Counted from the stretch's first letter, positions 48,298 to 57,619 are shown. The stretch: DNA of 64,000 nucleotides from Actinoplanes sichuanensis (GCF_033097365.1 NZ_AP028461.1:3720001-3784000), one strand, 5' to 3'. Numbers and translations: made by a program. Notes: generated by a model from the letters alone, not told the origin.

Positions 48298-50262
48298 ATG
48301 AGGGGCGCTCGCCTGCTGCCGCTACTCGTGGACGGCATCGCGTGGGGAGCCGGTCTGCTCGCGGCGGTCCACGCCCGATACGACTTCACCCCCAGCCACC
48401 GGCACCTGGCCGGCGCCCTGGCCACGGTCGCGCTCGCGGTGGTGCTGCAGGCCACCATCGGACACACCCGGCAGCTGTACCGGGGGCGGTACCGGTTCGC
48501 CAGCTTCGACGAGGTGCACGGGGTCGCCACCACCACGACCGCGGTCACCTTCGTCCTCACCATCGCCGGCATGCTGCTGTCCCGGCCGCTGGTGCCGGTC
48601 GGGGTGCCCGCCGCCGGCGGGGCGATCAGCCTGGTCCTGATGATGGGCGCCCGCTACCTGCGCCGGCTGCAGATGACCCACCGGCTGCGGCCGGACCGCC
48701 GGATCGCGGCACCCGCGATACTGTTCGGCGCCGGGTCGGCCGCGGCCGTGCTGATCCACTCGATGCTGCACGACCCGAAAGGGCGGTACGTCCCGGCCGG
48801 GCTGATCGACGACGACCCGGACAAACGGCTACTGCACCTGCACGGCGTACCGGTGCTCGGCGGCCGGGACGCCATCGCCCGCGCACTCGCCGACACCCGC
48901 GCCGAACTGGTGATCTTCGCGGTGGCCAACGCCGACGCCGGGCTGGTCCGGGAGATCCGCGACCGCACCCTGGCCGCCGGCGCGGCGTTCAAGGTGGTGC
49001 CGTCGGTCAGCGAGCTGATGGACCACCAGGTGCAGGTCGGCGACATCCGCGAGGTGCAGGTCACCGACCTGCTGGGCCGCCACCAGATCGACACCGACCT
49101 GAGCGCGATCGGCGGCTACCTGACCGGTAAGCGGGTGCTGGTGACCGGGGCCGGCGGCTCGATCGGGTCGGAACTGTGCCGGCAGATCCACCACTTCCGA
49201 CCGGCTGAGCTGCTGATGCTGGACCGGGATGAGACGTCGCTGCTGGCCGTACAGCTGTCGATCGACTCGCAGGCCCGCCTCGACGACCCGTCGGTGATCC
49301 TGGCCGACGTCCGCGACGCCGGGCGGATGCGGGAGATCTTCCGGTCCCGGCGCCCGCAGGTGGTCTTCCACGCGGCCGCCCTCAAACATCTCGCGCTGCT
49401 CCAGCGCCATCCGGCCGAGGCGATGAAGACCAACGTCCTCGGTACGTTGAACGTGCTGGAGGCGGCCGAGTCGGTGGAACGGTTCGTCAACATCTCGACC
49501 GACAAGGCGGCCGATCCGTCCAGCGTGCTCGGCTACTCGAAACGGATCACCGAGCGGCTCACCGCCTGGACCGCCGGGCGCAGCCGGGGCACGTTCCTGA
49601 GCGTCCGGTTCGGCAACGTGCTCGGCAGTCGCGGGTCGGTGTTCACCACGTTCAGCACCCAGATCGCCGAGGGCGGACCGGTGACCGTCACCCACCCGGA
49701 CGTGACCAGGTATTTCATGACCACCCAGGAGGCGGTGCACCTGGTGATCCAGGCGGCGGCGATCGGGATGGACGGTGAGGCGCTGGTCCTGGAGATGGGT
49801 GACCCGGTGCGGATCGCCGAGGTGGCCCGGCAGATGGTCGCGCTGTCCCGCCGGGAGGTGCCGATCGTGTACACCGGGCTGCGGCCGGGCGAGAAGCTGA
49901 CCGAGACGCTGTTCGGCAGCGGTGAGGTCGACCGGCGGCCGTTCCACCCGCTGATCTCGCACGTCGAGGTGCCTCCCGTCGACCCGAACCACCTGGTCCC
50001 ACTGCCCTCCGGCGCCGATCCCCCGGTGCTGATCGCCGCGCTGGCCGAGACCTGCCACCTGCCGGCGCCCGCCGCGTCGGCCGCCGCGCCGGTGCCGGGG
50101 TCGCCGTCCGCGTCGGCCGCCGCGCCGGTGCCGGGATCGCCGTCCACGTCGGCCGCCGCGCCGGTGCCGGGATCGCCGTCCACGTCGGCCGCGGTGCCCG
50201 CGTCGGGATCGCCGCCCGAGGAGAGTTCTCGCGAGGAAATCCGACAAACGCGAAGAATCTGA
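48298..50262 (+). CDS. pglF: PglF/CapD-type membrane nucleotide-sugar 4,6-dehydratase
   Basis: This 654-residue protein has four N-terminal membrane helices, a first Rossmann domain (PAILFGAGSAAAVLIHSM) and then the catalytic extended-SDR domain with VLVTGAGGSIGSELCRQI. It also shows VFHAAALKHLALLQRHPAEAMKTNVLGT, FVNISTDKAADPSSVLGYSKR and RFGNVLGSRGSV. It converts UDP-GlcNAc to UDP-4-keto-6-deoxy-GlcNAc, the first step of the bacillosamine route. The active site has Tyr in GYSKR, as in classical SDRs, where many family members have Met. The C-terminal 60 residues are a low-complexity Ala/Pro/Ser tail made of tandem repeats. Confidence 0.88.
   Translation: MRGARLLPLLVDGIAWGAGLLAAVHARYDFTPSHRHLAGALATVALAVVLQATIGHTRQLYRGRYRFASFDEVHGVATTTTAVTFVLTIAGMLLSRPLVPVGVPAAGGAISLVLMMGARYLRRLQMTHRLRPDRRIAAPAILFGAGSAAAVLIHSMLHDPKGRYVPAGLIDDDPDKRLLHLHGVPVLGGRDAIARALADTRAELVIFAVANADAGLVREIRDRTLAAGAAFKVVPSVSELMDHQVQVGDIREVQVTDLLGRHQIDTDLSAIGGYLTGKRVLVTGAGGSIGSELCRQIHHFRPAELLMLDRDETSLLAVQLSIDSQARLDDPSVILADVRDAGRMREIFRSRRPQVVFHAAALKHLALLQRHPAEAMKTNVLGTLNVLEAAESVERFVNISTDKAADPSSVLGYSKRITERLTAWTAGRSRGTFLSVRFGNVLGSRGSVFTTFSTQIAEGGPVTVTHPDVTRYFMTTQEAVHLVIQAAAIGMDGEALVLEMGDPVRIAEVARQMVALSRREVPIVYTGLRPGEKLTETLFGSGEVDRRPFHPLISHVEVPPVDPNHLVPLPSGADPPVLIAALAETCHLPAPAASAAAPVPGSPSASAAAPVPGSPSTSAAAPVPGSPSTSAAVPASGSPPEESSREEIRQTRRI
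50074..50217. repeat. 36-bp tandem repeat in the dehydratase C-terminal tail
   Basis: Four consecutive 36-base units start at 50074, 50110, 50146 and 50182. The first three differ by only one or two bases; the fourth is degenerate. They encode 12-residue units of the type A/TSAAAPVPGSPS. As 36 is a multiple of three, unit gain or loss keeps the frame. Confidence 0.9.
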
Positions 50263-50304
50263 TTCTCCCGCGCGAAAGGGTCTCCTACTGCTGCAATCGG
50301 GAGC

Positions 50305-53300
50305 ATGGGACCCCGTGGGGACGACGAGCGGCCCGAGCCGAGGCCGGCGCGGGCCGGCGTACACGCGGCGCTGCGGGCCTGGCGCGACAGTCTGCTCGAC
50401 CTCGGCGACAACAACCGCCTGATCAACTTCGGTGCCGGTGGCGCCGACCTGGTGGAGATCACCGCGCCGGAGGCCGACCAGGTGCTCGCCGCGCTGCATC
50501 GCGGCACGCCCTGCACACTGGCCGGACCCGGCGGCGGCGACCAGGAGGCCGGCACGTTCCGCACCGAACTGCCGGAACGCACCCTCGGGCCCCTGCTGCG
50601 CCGGATGATGCGGCGCGCCCACCAGGAGTACCTGGACCGCGGCGTCGCCGTGCTGCACCTGGCGTTCGGGCTGCTGCACTGGCGGCTCGCGGTCGACGAC
50701 GAGGACGCCGAGAGCGAGAGCGTCAGCTACGCCAGCCCGCTGCTGCTCCTCCCGGCCGAGCTGGTCGCCGCCGACCAGGGCCGCTACCCGGGTCTGCGGC
50801 TGCGCGACGCCGAACCGGTGCTCAACCCGGCCCTGGTGCTGCGGCTGGCCCAGGTCGGCATCACCGTGCCCCAGCTCGAGCCGGGCGCCGATCTGAACGT
50901 GTCCCGGTTCTGGGAACGGTTCACCGACACCGTGGCCCGCCCCAACGGCTGGCACGTCGAAAGGTCGGTGATCCTGACCTGCCTGACCTTCCACAAGGAG
51001 GCGATCTACCGGGACCTACAGGAGAACGAGGAACGCATCCTGGCGCACCCGGTGATCCGGGCGCTCGCGACCACCGACCACCGACGGCAGACCGAGCAGT
51101 TCCGGTTCACGCCGATCAAACCGGAGGACACCGACCGGCTCGCCCCGCCCGAGGACGTGCCGCTGGTGCTGGACGCCGACTCGTCCCAGCGTGCCTGCGT
51201 GGCGGCCGCCCTGGCCGGGCAGAGCTTCGTGATGGACGGACCACCCGGCACCGGCAAGTCGCAGACCGTCGCCAACATGATCGGGGCGCTGCTGCACGCC
51301 GGGAAACGGGTGCTGTTCGTCTCCGAGAAGGTGGCCGCCCTCGACGTGGTGCGGCATCGGCTCGCCGAGGCCGGGCTCGACCGGTACCTGCTGGAACTAC
51401 ACGGCCAGAAGGCCGGCCGACGAGAGGTCGCGACCCTGCTGGCCGCCGCCGTCGACGAGGCGCCCGAACCACCCGGTGAGGGCCCGGCGATCGACCGGGC
51501 GGCACTGCGGGAACGCCGGGAGAGACTCACCGCGTACGCCCACGCGATGAACGAGACCCGGCAGCCACTGGGTAAGAGTCTGCACGAGACGATCGGCCGC
51601 TGCGCCGCCCTGTTCCGGGTGCCGGCCGCCCCGGTACCGACGATCACCCCGAACTCGCTCACCCCGGACGTCGTGCACCGGATCCGGGAGGCCACCGACC
51701 AGCTGGCCCGCTCCTGGCGGGCGATCTCCGGCGGCGACACCCTGCTCTGGCGCGACGTGACCGTCCGGGAGCCGCTCGACCCGGCACTGAGCCGGGCCGA
51801 GAAGGCGCTGGCCGCACTGGCCCGGGTCGCACGCACCGCCGACGCGGCGGCCACCGCGTTCGGGCTGCGCCGGCCGTCCGACGCCGACACCCTGGCGCGG
51901 CTGGCCGAACACGCCGGGGCCCGACCGGAACGGGTCGCCGACGCCTGGCTGACCGCCGCCGACCTCGAACCGATCCGCGAGGCGGCCGGTCGGCGCGGTG
52001 ACGACCTGGCCGCCGCCGCCCAGGCCGCCGACGCGGTCCGGCAGCGGGCCGGGGTGCCGTGGACCGCGCTGCCCTCCCCCGCAGCCCTGCCCGACGTGCC
52101 GTCGCTGGAGGCGCTGCCGGCCCCGGTCGACCTGGGTGCGCTGACCGCGTCCGACGCCGACGAGCTGGCGCTGTCCTTCACCCGGGCCGCCGAGCAGCTG
52201 GAGAAGCACCGGCGGGCGGTCGACCGGGTCACCGCCAAGCTGGGGCTGCCGTCGGCGACCTCCAGCCGCGACATCGCGCGGGTGGCCACCATCGTCGAAC
52301 TGGGCAGCCGGCCGCACAAGCCGGAACGGTTCTGGTTCGGGCCGGGGGCGCTGGCCGCGGTGCAGACCGGGGCGAGCACACTGCGCCGGGCGCTGGAGGT
52401 GCTGGTCGGGGCGGAGATCCAGGCCCGGCCGTACTTCGCCGAGGCGATCCTGGCCCAGCCGGTCGAGGAACTGGCCGACCGGTTCACCAACGTGCACCGG
52501 GGCTGGCGGAGGCTGCTCGGGGCCTACCGGCGGGACCGGCGGCAGGTGGCCGGGTTCGTGCTGCCGACCGCGCACCTCGGCGACGCGATCTCCCGGATCG
52601 GTGTGGCCGTCGCCTGGAAACGGGCGCTGCAGGACCTGGCGGCCGCCGAACACTCGTACTCGACCGCGCTCGGACGGTACTGGCAGGGCCGGGGCACCGA
52701 CTTCGCCGCACTCGACGACGCGATCACCGTGGCCACCTCGGCACTCGCCGCGGCGCCGCCGTCCGCCATCGAACCCGTGCTGGCCTACATCTGCTCCCCC
52801 GCGCCCGACCTGGTACCGGTGCAGGTGGTCACCGAGGCCCGGGACGCGTTGCAGCGCTGGCAGGCGACGCTGCGGCCGGCGCCCTATCCGGCGGCCCGGC
52901 CGGAGCTGATGACCGGGCCGATCGACGACGCGCTCACCTGGCTGCACGAGCACAGTGCGGCGCTGCGGGCGGCGGCCGGGACGGTCCGGGCCTACGACAC
53001 GGCCACCGGGCGCAACCTCGACTACGCCGAGACGGTACGGCTGGCCGAACTGCGGGCGGCGGCCGAGTCGGCTGCGGCGGCGGTCGGTGGCCGTACCACC
53101 GAAATGCCGGAAACCGATCCGGCCGCGCTCGCCGCGGCCATCGCCTGGGCCGCGACCACCAGGGATTTCGCCGGTGGACCGCTCACCGAGACCCAGGTCG
53201 CCGCCCTGCACGACCTGCGCCCGCTGCCGCTGCTGAGCGAACGCGCCCAGGAGTGGGCCGGGGCGAGTCAGTTGGTGCTCGCCGGGTTCGGGCCGGCACG

Positions 53301-55134
53301 GCAGGCCGACCTGCGGGACTGCTTCGGCGACTACCGGCGGGCGGCGCGACTACTGCGTGACATGCGCGACGACAGCAGTGGTCAGGAGGAGTGGTTCGCC
53401 TGCCTCGACGCCCGCGACGTGCTCGCCTTCCACGGCCTCGACGCGGCCGTCGAGTTCTGCGCCGACCAGGGCCTGGACAGTGCGCAGGTGCCCGCGGTCC
53501 TGGAACGGGCCCTGCTGCACGGCTGGGTGGACGCGGTGGTCCGGGCCGACAGCCGGCTCCGGCCGTGGCGGGCCGAGGACCGGGACCGGCTGGTCACCGA
53601 GTTCCGGCAGGGCGACGAGAAACTCGCCCTGGCCGCGGCGCGGGAGATCGTCGCGGCGGTCGAGGCGCGGCGGCCCCCGGCCGACAGTACCGGCGCCGGC
53701 CTGCTGCGGCGGGAGGCGATGAAGGCCGAACGGCAGCTCCCGGTACGCGACCTGATCGCGCACGCCCGCGACGCGGTGCTCGCCCTGCGGCCGTGTGTCC
53801 TCGCGTCACCGCTGACGGTCAGCCAGTCCCTGCCGCCGGACATCGACTTCGACGCCGTGATCTTCGACGAGGCCTCGCAGGTCACCCCGGCCGAGGCGAT
53901 CAACTGCATCTACCGCGGCCGGTCGCTGATCACCGCCGGTGACGATCGTCAGCTGCCGCCCACGTCGTTCTTCGACAGGTCGTTCGGAGCCGTCGAGCAG
54001 CACAGCGAGGTTCTCGACTACCAGTCCGTGCTGGAACTGGCCAAGGCCTGCGGGGCGTTCCCCGGCATGGGTCTGACCTGGCACTACCGAAGCCGGCACC
54101 AGGCTCTCGTGGCGTTCGCCAACGACGCGTTCTACCAGGGGCGGCTGAGCACCTTCCCGGCCCCGGCGATCGGTGGGCCGGACACCGGCGTGGAACTGTT
54201 CCCGGTGGCCGGCGTCTACCGGCGGGCGACCGGCCGCGACAATCCGGTCGAGGCGGAACGCGTCGCCGAGCGGATCGTGCACCATTTCACCACCCGACCC
54301 CGGCACTCACTCGGTGTCGTGACGTTCTCGGTGGCGCAGGCCGAGGCGATCGAACGGGCCCTGGACAGGATCGCGGCCGGGCATCCGGCACTGGAACGGG
54401 CGGTCACCGACGACCGGCTGCACGGCTTCTTCATCAAGAGCCTGGAATCGGTACAGGGCGACGAACGCGACGTGATGATCTTCTCGATCGGGTACGGCTA
54501 CGACGAGAACGGCCGGATCAGCGCGAACTTCGGCGCGCTCAACCGGCCGAACGGCTGGCGGCGGCTGAACGTGGCGATCACCCGCGCCCGGTACCGAGTG
54601 GAGATCGTGACGTCGATCCTCTCCCGGGACGTGCCCGAGTCGGAGAACGAGGGAATCCGGCAGCTCGCCGCCTACCTGGACTATGTGGAACGGGACTCCG
54701 GCACCCACGGCCCCGATCCGCTCGAGGAGGCCGGGGACTTCGTCACCTCGGTGCTGGAGACGGTCCGGTCCTGGGGTTACCCGGCGCGGACCGGACTCGG
54801 CACGGCCGGTGGTCGGGTCGACATCGCGATCCGGCACCCGGACGACCCGGAGGGCGACTACCTGCTCGGGATCCGCTGCGACGGGCCGGGATACCGGGAC
54901 TGCCCGGCCGCCCGCGACCGCGACCGGCTCAACGACCAGGTGCTGGCCGACCTCGGGTGGCAGCTGCACCGGGCGTGGGCGCTGGCCTGGTACCGCGACC
55001 GGGCCGGTGAGGAGGCCCGCCTGATGGCGGCGCTGGAGCGGGCGGCGCGGGCGCGCAAGAGCCGTACCGGCGCGATCGAGGCCCTGCCGGTGGACCGCCC
55101 CGAGGGCGCCCGCCAGACCGCCACCCGCCGCTGA
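50305..55134 (+). CDS. DUF4011-type superfamily 1 helicase with C-terminal nuclease domain
   Basis: This 1609-residue protein has a DUF4011-like N-terminus (RDSLLDLGDNNRLINFG). Walker A GPPGTGKS is at residues 312-319, Walker B DEAS at 1188-1191 with an Upf1-like ITAGDDRQLPPTSFF after it, and LTWHYRSRH, SLESVQGDERDVMIFS and LNVAITRARYRVEIVTS are the later helicase motifs. About 860 residues of helical insertion separate the two ATPase halves. The C-terminal part (about 1470-1590: GYPARTGLGTAGGRVDIAI, LLGIRCDG, RDRLNDQVLADLGW) fits a Vsr/MTES_1575-type nuclease with D...(x)CDG active-site residues. Related large helicase-nucleases include single-gene antiphage candidates; a defence role is inferred. 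Confidence 0.85.
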   Translation: MGPRGDDERPEPRPARAGVHAALRAWRDSLLDLGDNNRLINFGAGGADLVEITAPEADQVLAALHRGTPCTLAGPGGGDQEAGTFRTELPERTLGPLLRRMMRRAHQEYLDRGVAVLHLAFGLLHWRLAVDDEDAESESVSYASPLLLLPAELVAADQGRYPGLRLRDAEPVLNPALVLRLAQVGITVPQLEPGADLNVSRFWERFTDTVARPNGWHVERSVILTCLTFHKEAIYRDLQENEERILAHPVIRALATTDHRRQTEQFRFTPIKPEDTDRLAPPEDVPLVLDADSSQRACVAAALAGQSFVMDGPPGTGKSQTVANMIGALLHAGKRVLFVSEKVAALDVVRHRLAEAGLDRYLLELHGQKAGRREVATLLAAAVDEAPEPPGEGPAIDRAALRERRERLTAYAHAMNETRQPLGKSLHETIGRCAALFRVPAAPVPTITPNSLTPDVVHRIREATDQLARSWRAISGGDTLLWRDVTVREPLDPALSRAEKALAALARVARTADAAATAFGLRRPSDADTLARLAEHAGARPERVADAWLTAADLEPIREAAGRRGDDLAAAAQAADAVRQRAGVPWTALPSPAALPDVPSLEALPAPVDLGALTASDADELALSFTRAAEQLEKHRRAVDRVTAKLGLPSATSSRDIARVATIVELGSRPHKPERFWFGPGALAAVQTGASTLRRALEVLVGAEIQARPYFAEAILAQPVEELADRFTNVHRGWRRLLGAYRRDRRQVAGFVLPTAHLGDAISRIGVAVAWKRALQDLAAAEHSYSTALGRYWQGRGTDFAALDDAITVATSALAAAPPSAIEPVLAYICSPAPDLVPVQVVTEARDALQRWQATLRPAPYPAARPELMTGPIDDALTWLHEHSAALRAAAGTVRAYDTATGRNLDYAETVRLAELRAAAESAAAAVGGRTTEMPETDPAALAAAIAWAATTRDFAGGPLTETQVAALHDLRPLPLLSERAQEWAGASQLVLAGFGPARQADLRDCFGDYRRAARLLRDMRDDSSGQEEWFACLDARDVLAFHGLDAAVEFCADQGLDSAQVPAVLERALLHGWVDAVVRADSRLRPWRAEDRDRLVTEFRQGDEKLALAAAREIVAAVEARRPPADSTGAGLLRREAMKAERQLPVRDLIAHARDAVLALRPCVLASPLTVSQSLPPDIDFDAVIFDEASQVTPAEAINCIYRGRSLITAGDDRQLPPTSFFDRSFGAVEQHSEVLDYQSVLELAKACGAFPGMGLTWHYRSRHQALVAFANDAFYQGRLSTFPAPAIGGPDTGVELFPVAGVYRRATGRDNPVEAERVAERIVHHFTTRPRHSLGVVTFSVAQAEAIERALDRIAAGHPALERAVTDDRLHGFFIKSLESVQGDERDVMIFSIGYGYDENGRISANFGALNRPNGWRRLNVAITRARYRVEIVTSILSRDVPESENEGIRQLAAYLDYVERDSGTHGPDPLEEAGDFVTSVLETVRSWGYPARTGLGTAGGRVDIAIRHPDDPEGDYLLGIRCDGPGYRDCPAARDRDRLNDQVLADLGWQLHRAWALAWYRDRAGEEARLMAALERAARARKSRTGAIEALPVDRPEGARQTATRR

Positions 55135-55221
55135 CCCCGCGCGGCTTCGATCAGTCGGCAGCCGTGGAGCCGTTACCGGAATTCGGTCGCACGGCGGTCC
55201 ATCGGCACCTGACGTTCCGGC

Positions 55222-55573
55222 GTGGACATTCGCGACTGTACGGCCGAGGACCTCGATCGGCTGGAGGAGTGGCTGCCGACCGGGCGGCCCCGGGTGCACG
55301 CGGCCCGGTTCGCCCGGCAGGTGGCGGGGGTCGGTTCGTTCATCATCGCCTGGGCGGCCGACGGCCCGGCCGGGTCCGGTGAGGTGCGTTGGGACGGGCC
55401 GAAGGAGCAGGCGGTCCGGGCCGCCTTCGACGGTCCGGAGATCAACGGACTGCAGGTGTGGCCGCCGGCCCGGCGTGGACCGGTGGCACTACCTCGACGG
55501 CGACGGTGTCCGCCACGAGGAGTCGGAGCACTGCCGGTGGCTGGTCAAGGACGTACAACCGGTCCGTCGGTGA
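55222..55573 (+). pseudogene. GNAT acetyltransferase gene with internal deletion and frameshift
   Basis: The N-terminal part reads MDIRDCTAEDLDRLEEWLP, FIIAWAADGPAGSGEVRWDG, then PEINGLQVWPPA, ending near 55470. In a second frame the C-terminal part continues VDRWHYLDGDGVRHEESEHC, then RWLVKDVQPVRR, with its stop at 55571-55573. In GNAT relatives the two parts flank the acetyl-CoA-binding segment (RGxGxG/A and its helix), which is wholly missing here, probably about 40-60 residues. The product cannot bind acetyl-CoA, so this is a clear pseudogene. Confidence 0.78.
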
Positions 55574-55612
55574 CCGTCCATATCGGCCGGAGCGCCACGT
55601 AGGGTGGTCGCA

Positions 55613-56839
55613 ATGATCCGGTGGCCGTTCGTCCGTACCGTGGCCGCCGGTCTGTTGATCCTGGCTCCTGCCGGGTGTGACGCGGTGGCGACCATGCGGG
55701 TGCCGGTGTCGCCGGGCTTCTATCCGCACGACGTGATCCGGCCGTCGGCCGGGCGGGCGGTGATGCGGGAGCGGCTGGTCGCCTACTACCGACAGTGGCG
55801 GGCGGCGTTCGTGCGGCCCGGCTGCGGCGACGGCACGCTGCGGATCCACTCCCCCGACGCCGCCTATCCGGCGATCGCCGAGGCACAGGGGTACGGCCTG
55901 GTGATCGCCGCGTCGATGGCGTCGCTGGACGCGGACGCCCGGCGGTTGTTCGACGGGATCCTGGGGTTCGTGCTGGCGCACCCGTCGAGCAACGACGCCG
56001 ACCTGATGGCGGCCGAACTCGACGCCCGCTGCGTGGAACGCGACGGCGGTGACTCCGCCACCGACGGGGACCTGGACATCGCGTACGCACTCCTGCTCGC
56101 CGACCGCACGTGGGGCAGCACCGGGACTCACGACTACCGGGGGCTGGCGCTGCGGCGGATCGCGGCGGTCAAGCGCAGCAACGTGAACCGGGACAGCTCG
56201 TTGCTGCTGCTCGGCGACTGGAGCACGCCGGGTTCACCGCTGTACGGCACGTCCCGGACCTCGGACTGGAATCCGGTCTACTTCCGGGCGTTCCGGGCCG
56301 TCACCGGCGACCCGGCCTGGACGGAGATCGCGGCGGCGCATCGGGCGGCGGTCGACCGGTTGCAGCGGTCGTTCAGCCCACGGACCGGGCTGATGCCCGA
56401 CTTCGTCCGCGGCACGGGCGTCGGCCTGACGCCGGTTGCCGGGCGGGTGTTGGAGACCGCGCACGACGGTGACTTCGGGTTCAACGCCTGCCGTACGCCG
56501 TGGCGGCTCGGCCTCGACGCGCTGCTGTCCGGAGATGCCGTGTCGACCGCCGCCGCCCGCCGGATGACGGGCTGGTTCCGGTCGGTGACCGGCGGCGATC
56601 CGGGCCGGATCGGGTCCGGGTACACCCTGGCCGGGACGGCGTACCGCGCGGAGAGTGACAACGCGTTCTGGGCGCCGCTGGCGGTCGCCGCGATGGCCGA
56701 CCCGGACGCCCAGCAGTGGCTGGACGCCCTGTGGCAGCGGCTGGCCACCGCCGAGGTCGACCCGGGCGACTATTTCGGTGACACCCTGCAGCTACAGGTG
56801 ATGATCGTGGTCTCCGGAAACTATCCCTTGCCGGCCTGA
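55613..56839 (+). CDS. GH8-family endoglucanase-like lipoprotein
   Basis: This 408-residue protein is read from the ATG at 55613. The signal ends in a lipobox-like APAGC (Cys22), so it is probably lipid-anchored. The (alpha/alpha)6 GH8 signatures are clear: the acid Glu90 in IAEAQGYGL (canonical SEGQGYGM) and TDGDLDIAYALLLADRTWG with Asp152/Asp155. Later SDWNPVYFRAF and FGFNACRTPWRLGLDALLSGD match the substrate cleft. GH8 enzymes cut cellulose, chitosan or beta-glucan. It lies 1.3 kb from an AA10 oxygenase, suggesting cellulose or chitin work together. Confidence 0.87.
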   Translation: MIRWPFVRTVAAGLLILAPAGCDAVATMRVPVSPGFYPHDVIRPSAGRAVMRERLVAYYRQWRAAFVRPGCGDGTLRIHSPDAAYPAIAEAQGYGLVIAASMASLDADARRLFDGILGFVLAHPSSNDADLMAAELDARCVERDGGDSATDGDLDIAYALLLADRTWGSTGTHDYRGLALRRIAAVKRSNVNRDSSLLLLGDWSTPGSPLYGTSRTSDWNPVYFRAFRAVTGDPAWTEIAAAHRAAVDRLQRSFSPRTGLMPDFVRGTGVGLTPVAGRVLETAHDGDFGFNACRTPWRLGLDALLSGDAVSTAAARRMTGWFRSVTGGDPGRIGSGYTLAGTAYRAESDNAFWAPLAVAAMADPDAQQWLDALWQRLATAEVDPGDYFGDTLQLQVMIVVSGNYPLPA

Positions 56840-57057
56840 CGGCGCCGCTCCCGGCGGGCGTCGACCGAGTCGACCACTCGCTCGGTGACCTCGAGGCGTT
56901 CCCGGCGCAGCAGGAAGAACGACAGCACCATGCTGACCACGAACGCGATGATGACGCGCAGCACCAGGTCGAGGCCGAACGGGGCGATGGTGAGCACCCC
57001 GAAGACCAGCATGAAGTACAGGAGCCGAAGCCCGAGAAGGCGAAGAACGGGACGCAT
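56821..57057 (-). CDS. Small DUF4229-like membrane protein
   Basis: This 78-residue protein has two membrane helices (about 8-27 and 31-50) and a basic cytosolic tail (RRERLEVTERVVDSVDARRERRRQAGKG). The N-terminus RLLGLRLLYFMLVFG resembles DUF4229 proteins found throughout actinobacteria, often near electron-transport or menaquinone genes. Function unknown. Its 3' end overlaps the GH8 gene by 19 bases. Confidence 0.75.
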   Translation of the reverse strand: MRPVLRLLGLRLLYFMLVFGVLTIAPFGLDLVLRVIIAFVVSMVLSFFLLRRERLEVTERVVDSVDARRERRRQAGKG

Positions 57058-57091
57058 GCGCCCAGGGTACGGATGCCGTTAGAGTGCGCTG

Positions 57092-57619
57092 ATGCTCGGG
57101 GGCTGGCAGGACTGGTTCGGGACGATCACCGGCGTCGTCGTCATCACGGTGTTGCTGCTTCCGGTGGCGGGGCTGACGGTCTGGATCCTGGCGCGGCGCC
57201 GGGGCGGGTGGCGGCGGTCGCTGGCCGAGGTCGGGATCGTCTACGGGACGGTGCCCTGGCTGTGGATGATCCTGCTGCCCGGCGACGAGGGCGGGGTGAG
57301 TCTGGTTCCGCTGCGGGACCTGGTCACGGTGCTGGCCGCCGGGCCGCTGACGATCGCCGTACAGATCGTCGGGAATCTGCTGGTCTTCGCGTCGCTCGGG
57401 TTCTTCGGGCCGATCCGGTTCGCGGCGCTGGCGTCGTTACCCCGGGTGTTGACGGTCGCGGCGGCCGGATCGGCGCTGGTCGAGGTGGCGCAGTACGGAT
57501 TGCAACTGGACCGGGTGACGTCGGTGGACGACGTGCTGCTGAACACCGCCGGGGCGGTACTGGCCGCGCTCGCGTCCCGCCGCTGGTGGGCGGTTCAGAG
57601 TCCGGCCGCGGTGTCGTAG
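57092..57619 (+). CDS. VanZ-family membrane protein
   Basis: This 175-residue protein has five membrane helices. The VanZ pattern is visible in LVPLRDL, QIVGNLLVFASLGFFGPI, GSALVEVAQYGLQLDRVTSVDDVLLNTAGAVLA (read as separate blocks). VanZ of enterococci gives low-level teicoplanin resistance; most homologues are of unknown function in the cell envelope. The gene stands alone and its last 25 bases overlap the convergent small secreted protein gene. Confidence 0.85.
   Translation: MLGGWQDWFGTITGVVVITVLLLPVAGLTVWILARRRGGWRRSLAEVGIVYGTVPWLWMILLPGDEGGVSLVPLRDLVTVLAAGPLTIAVQIVGNLLVFASLGFFGPIRFAALASLPRVLTVAAAGSALVEVAQYGLQLDRVTSVDDVLLNTAGAVLAALASRRWWAVQSPAAVS

Noticed and set aside
50074..50217. Regular 36-bp repeats considered as a CRISPR array
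   Set aside because: Units are directly contiguous without spacers and keep a reading frame in the dehydratase gene, so it is a coding tandem repeat.
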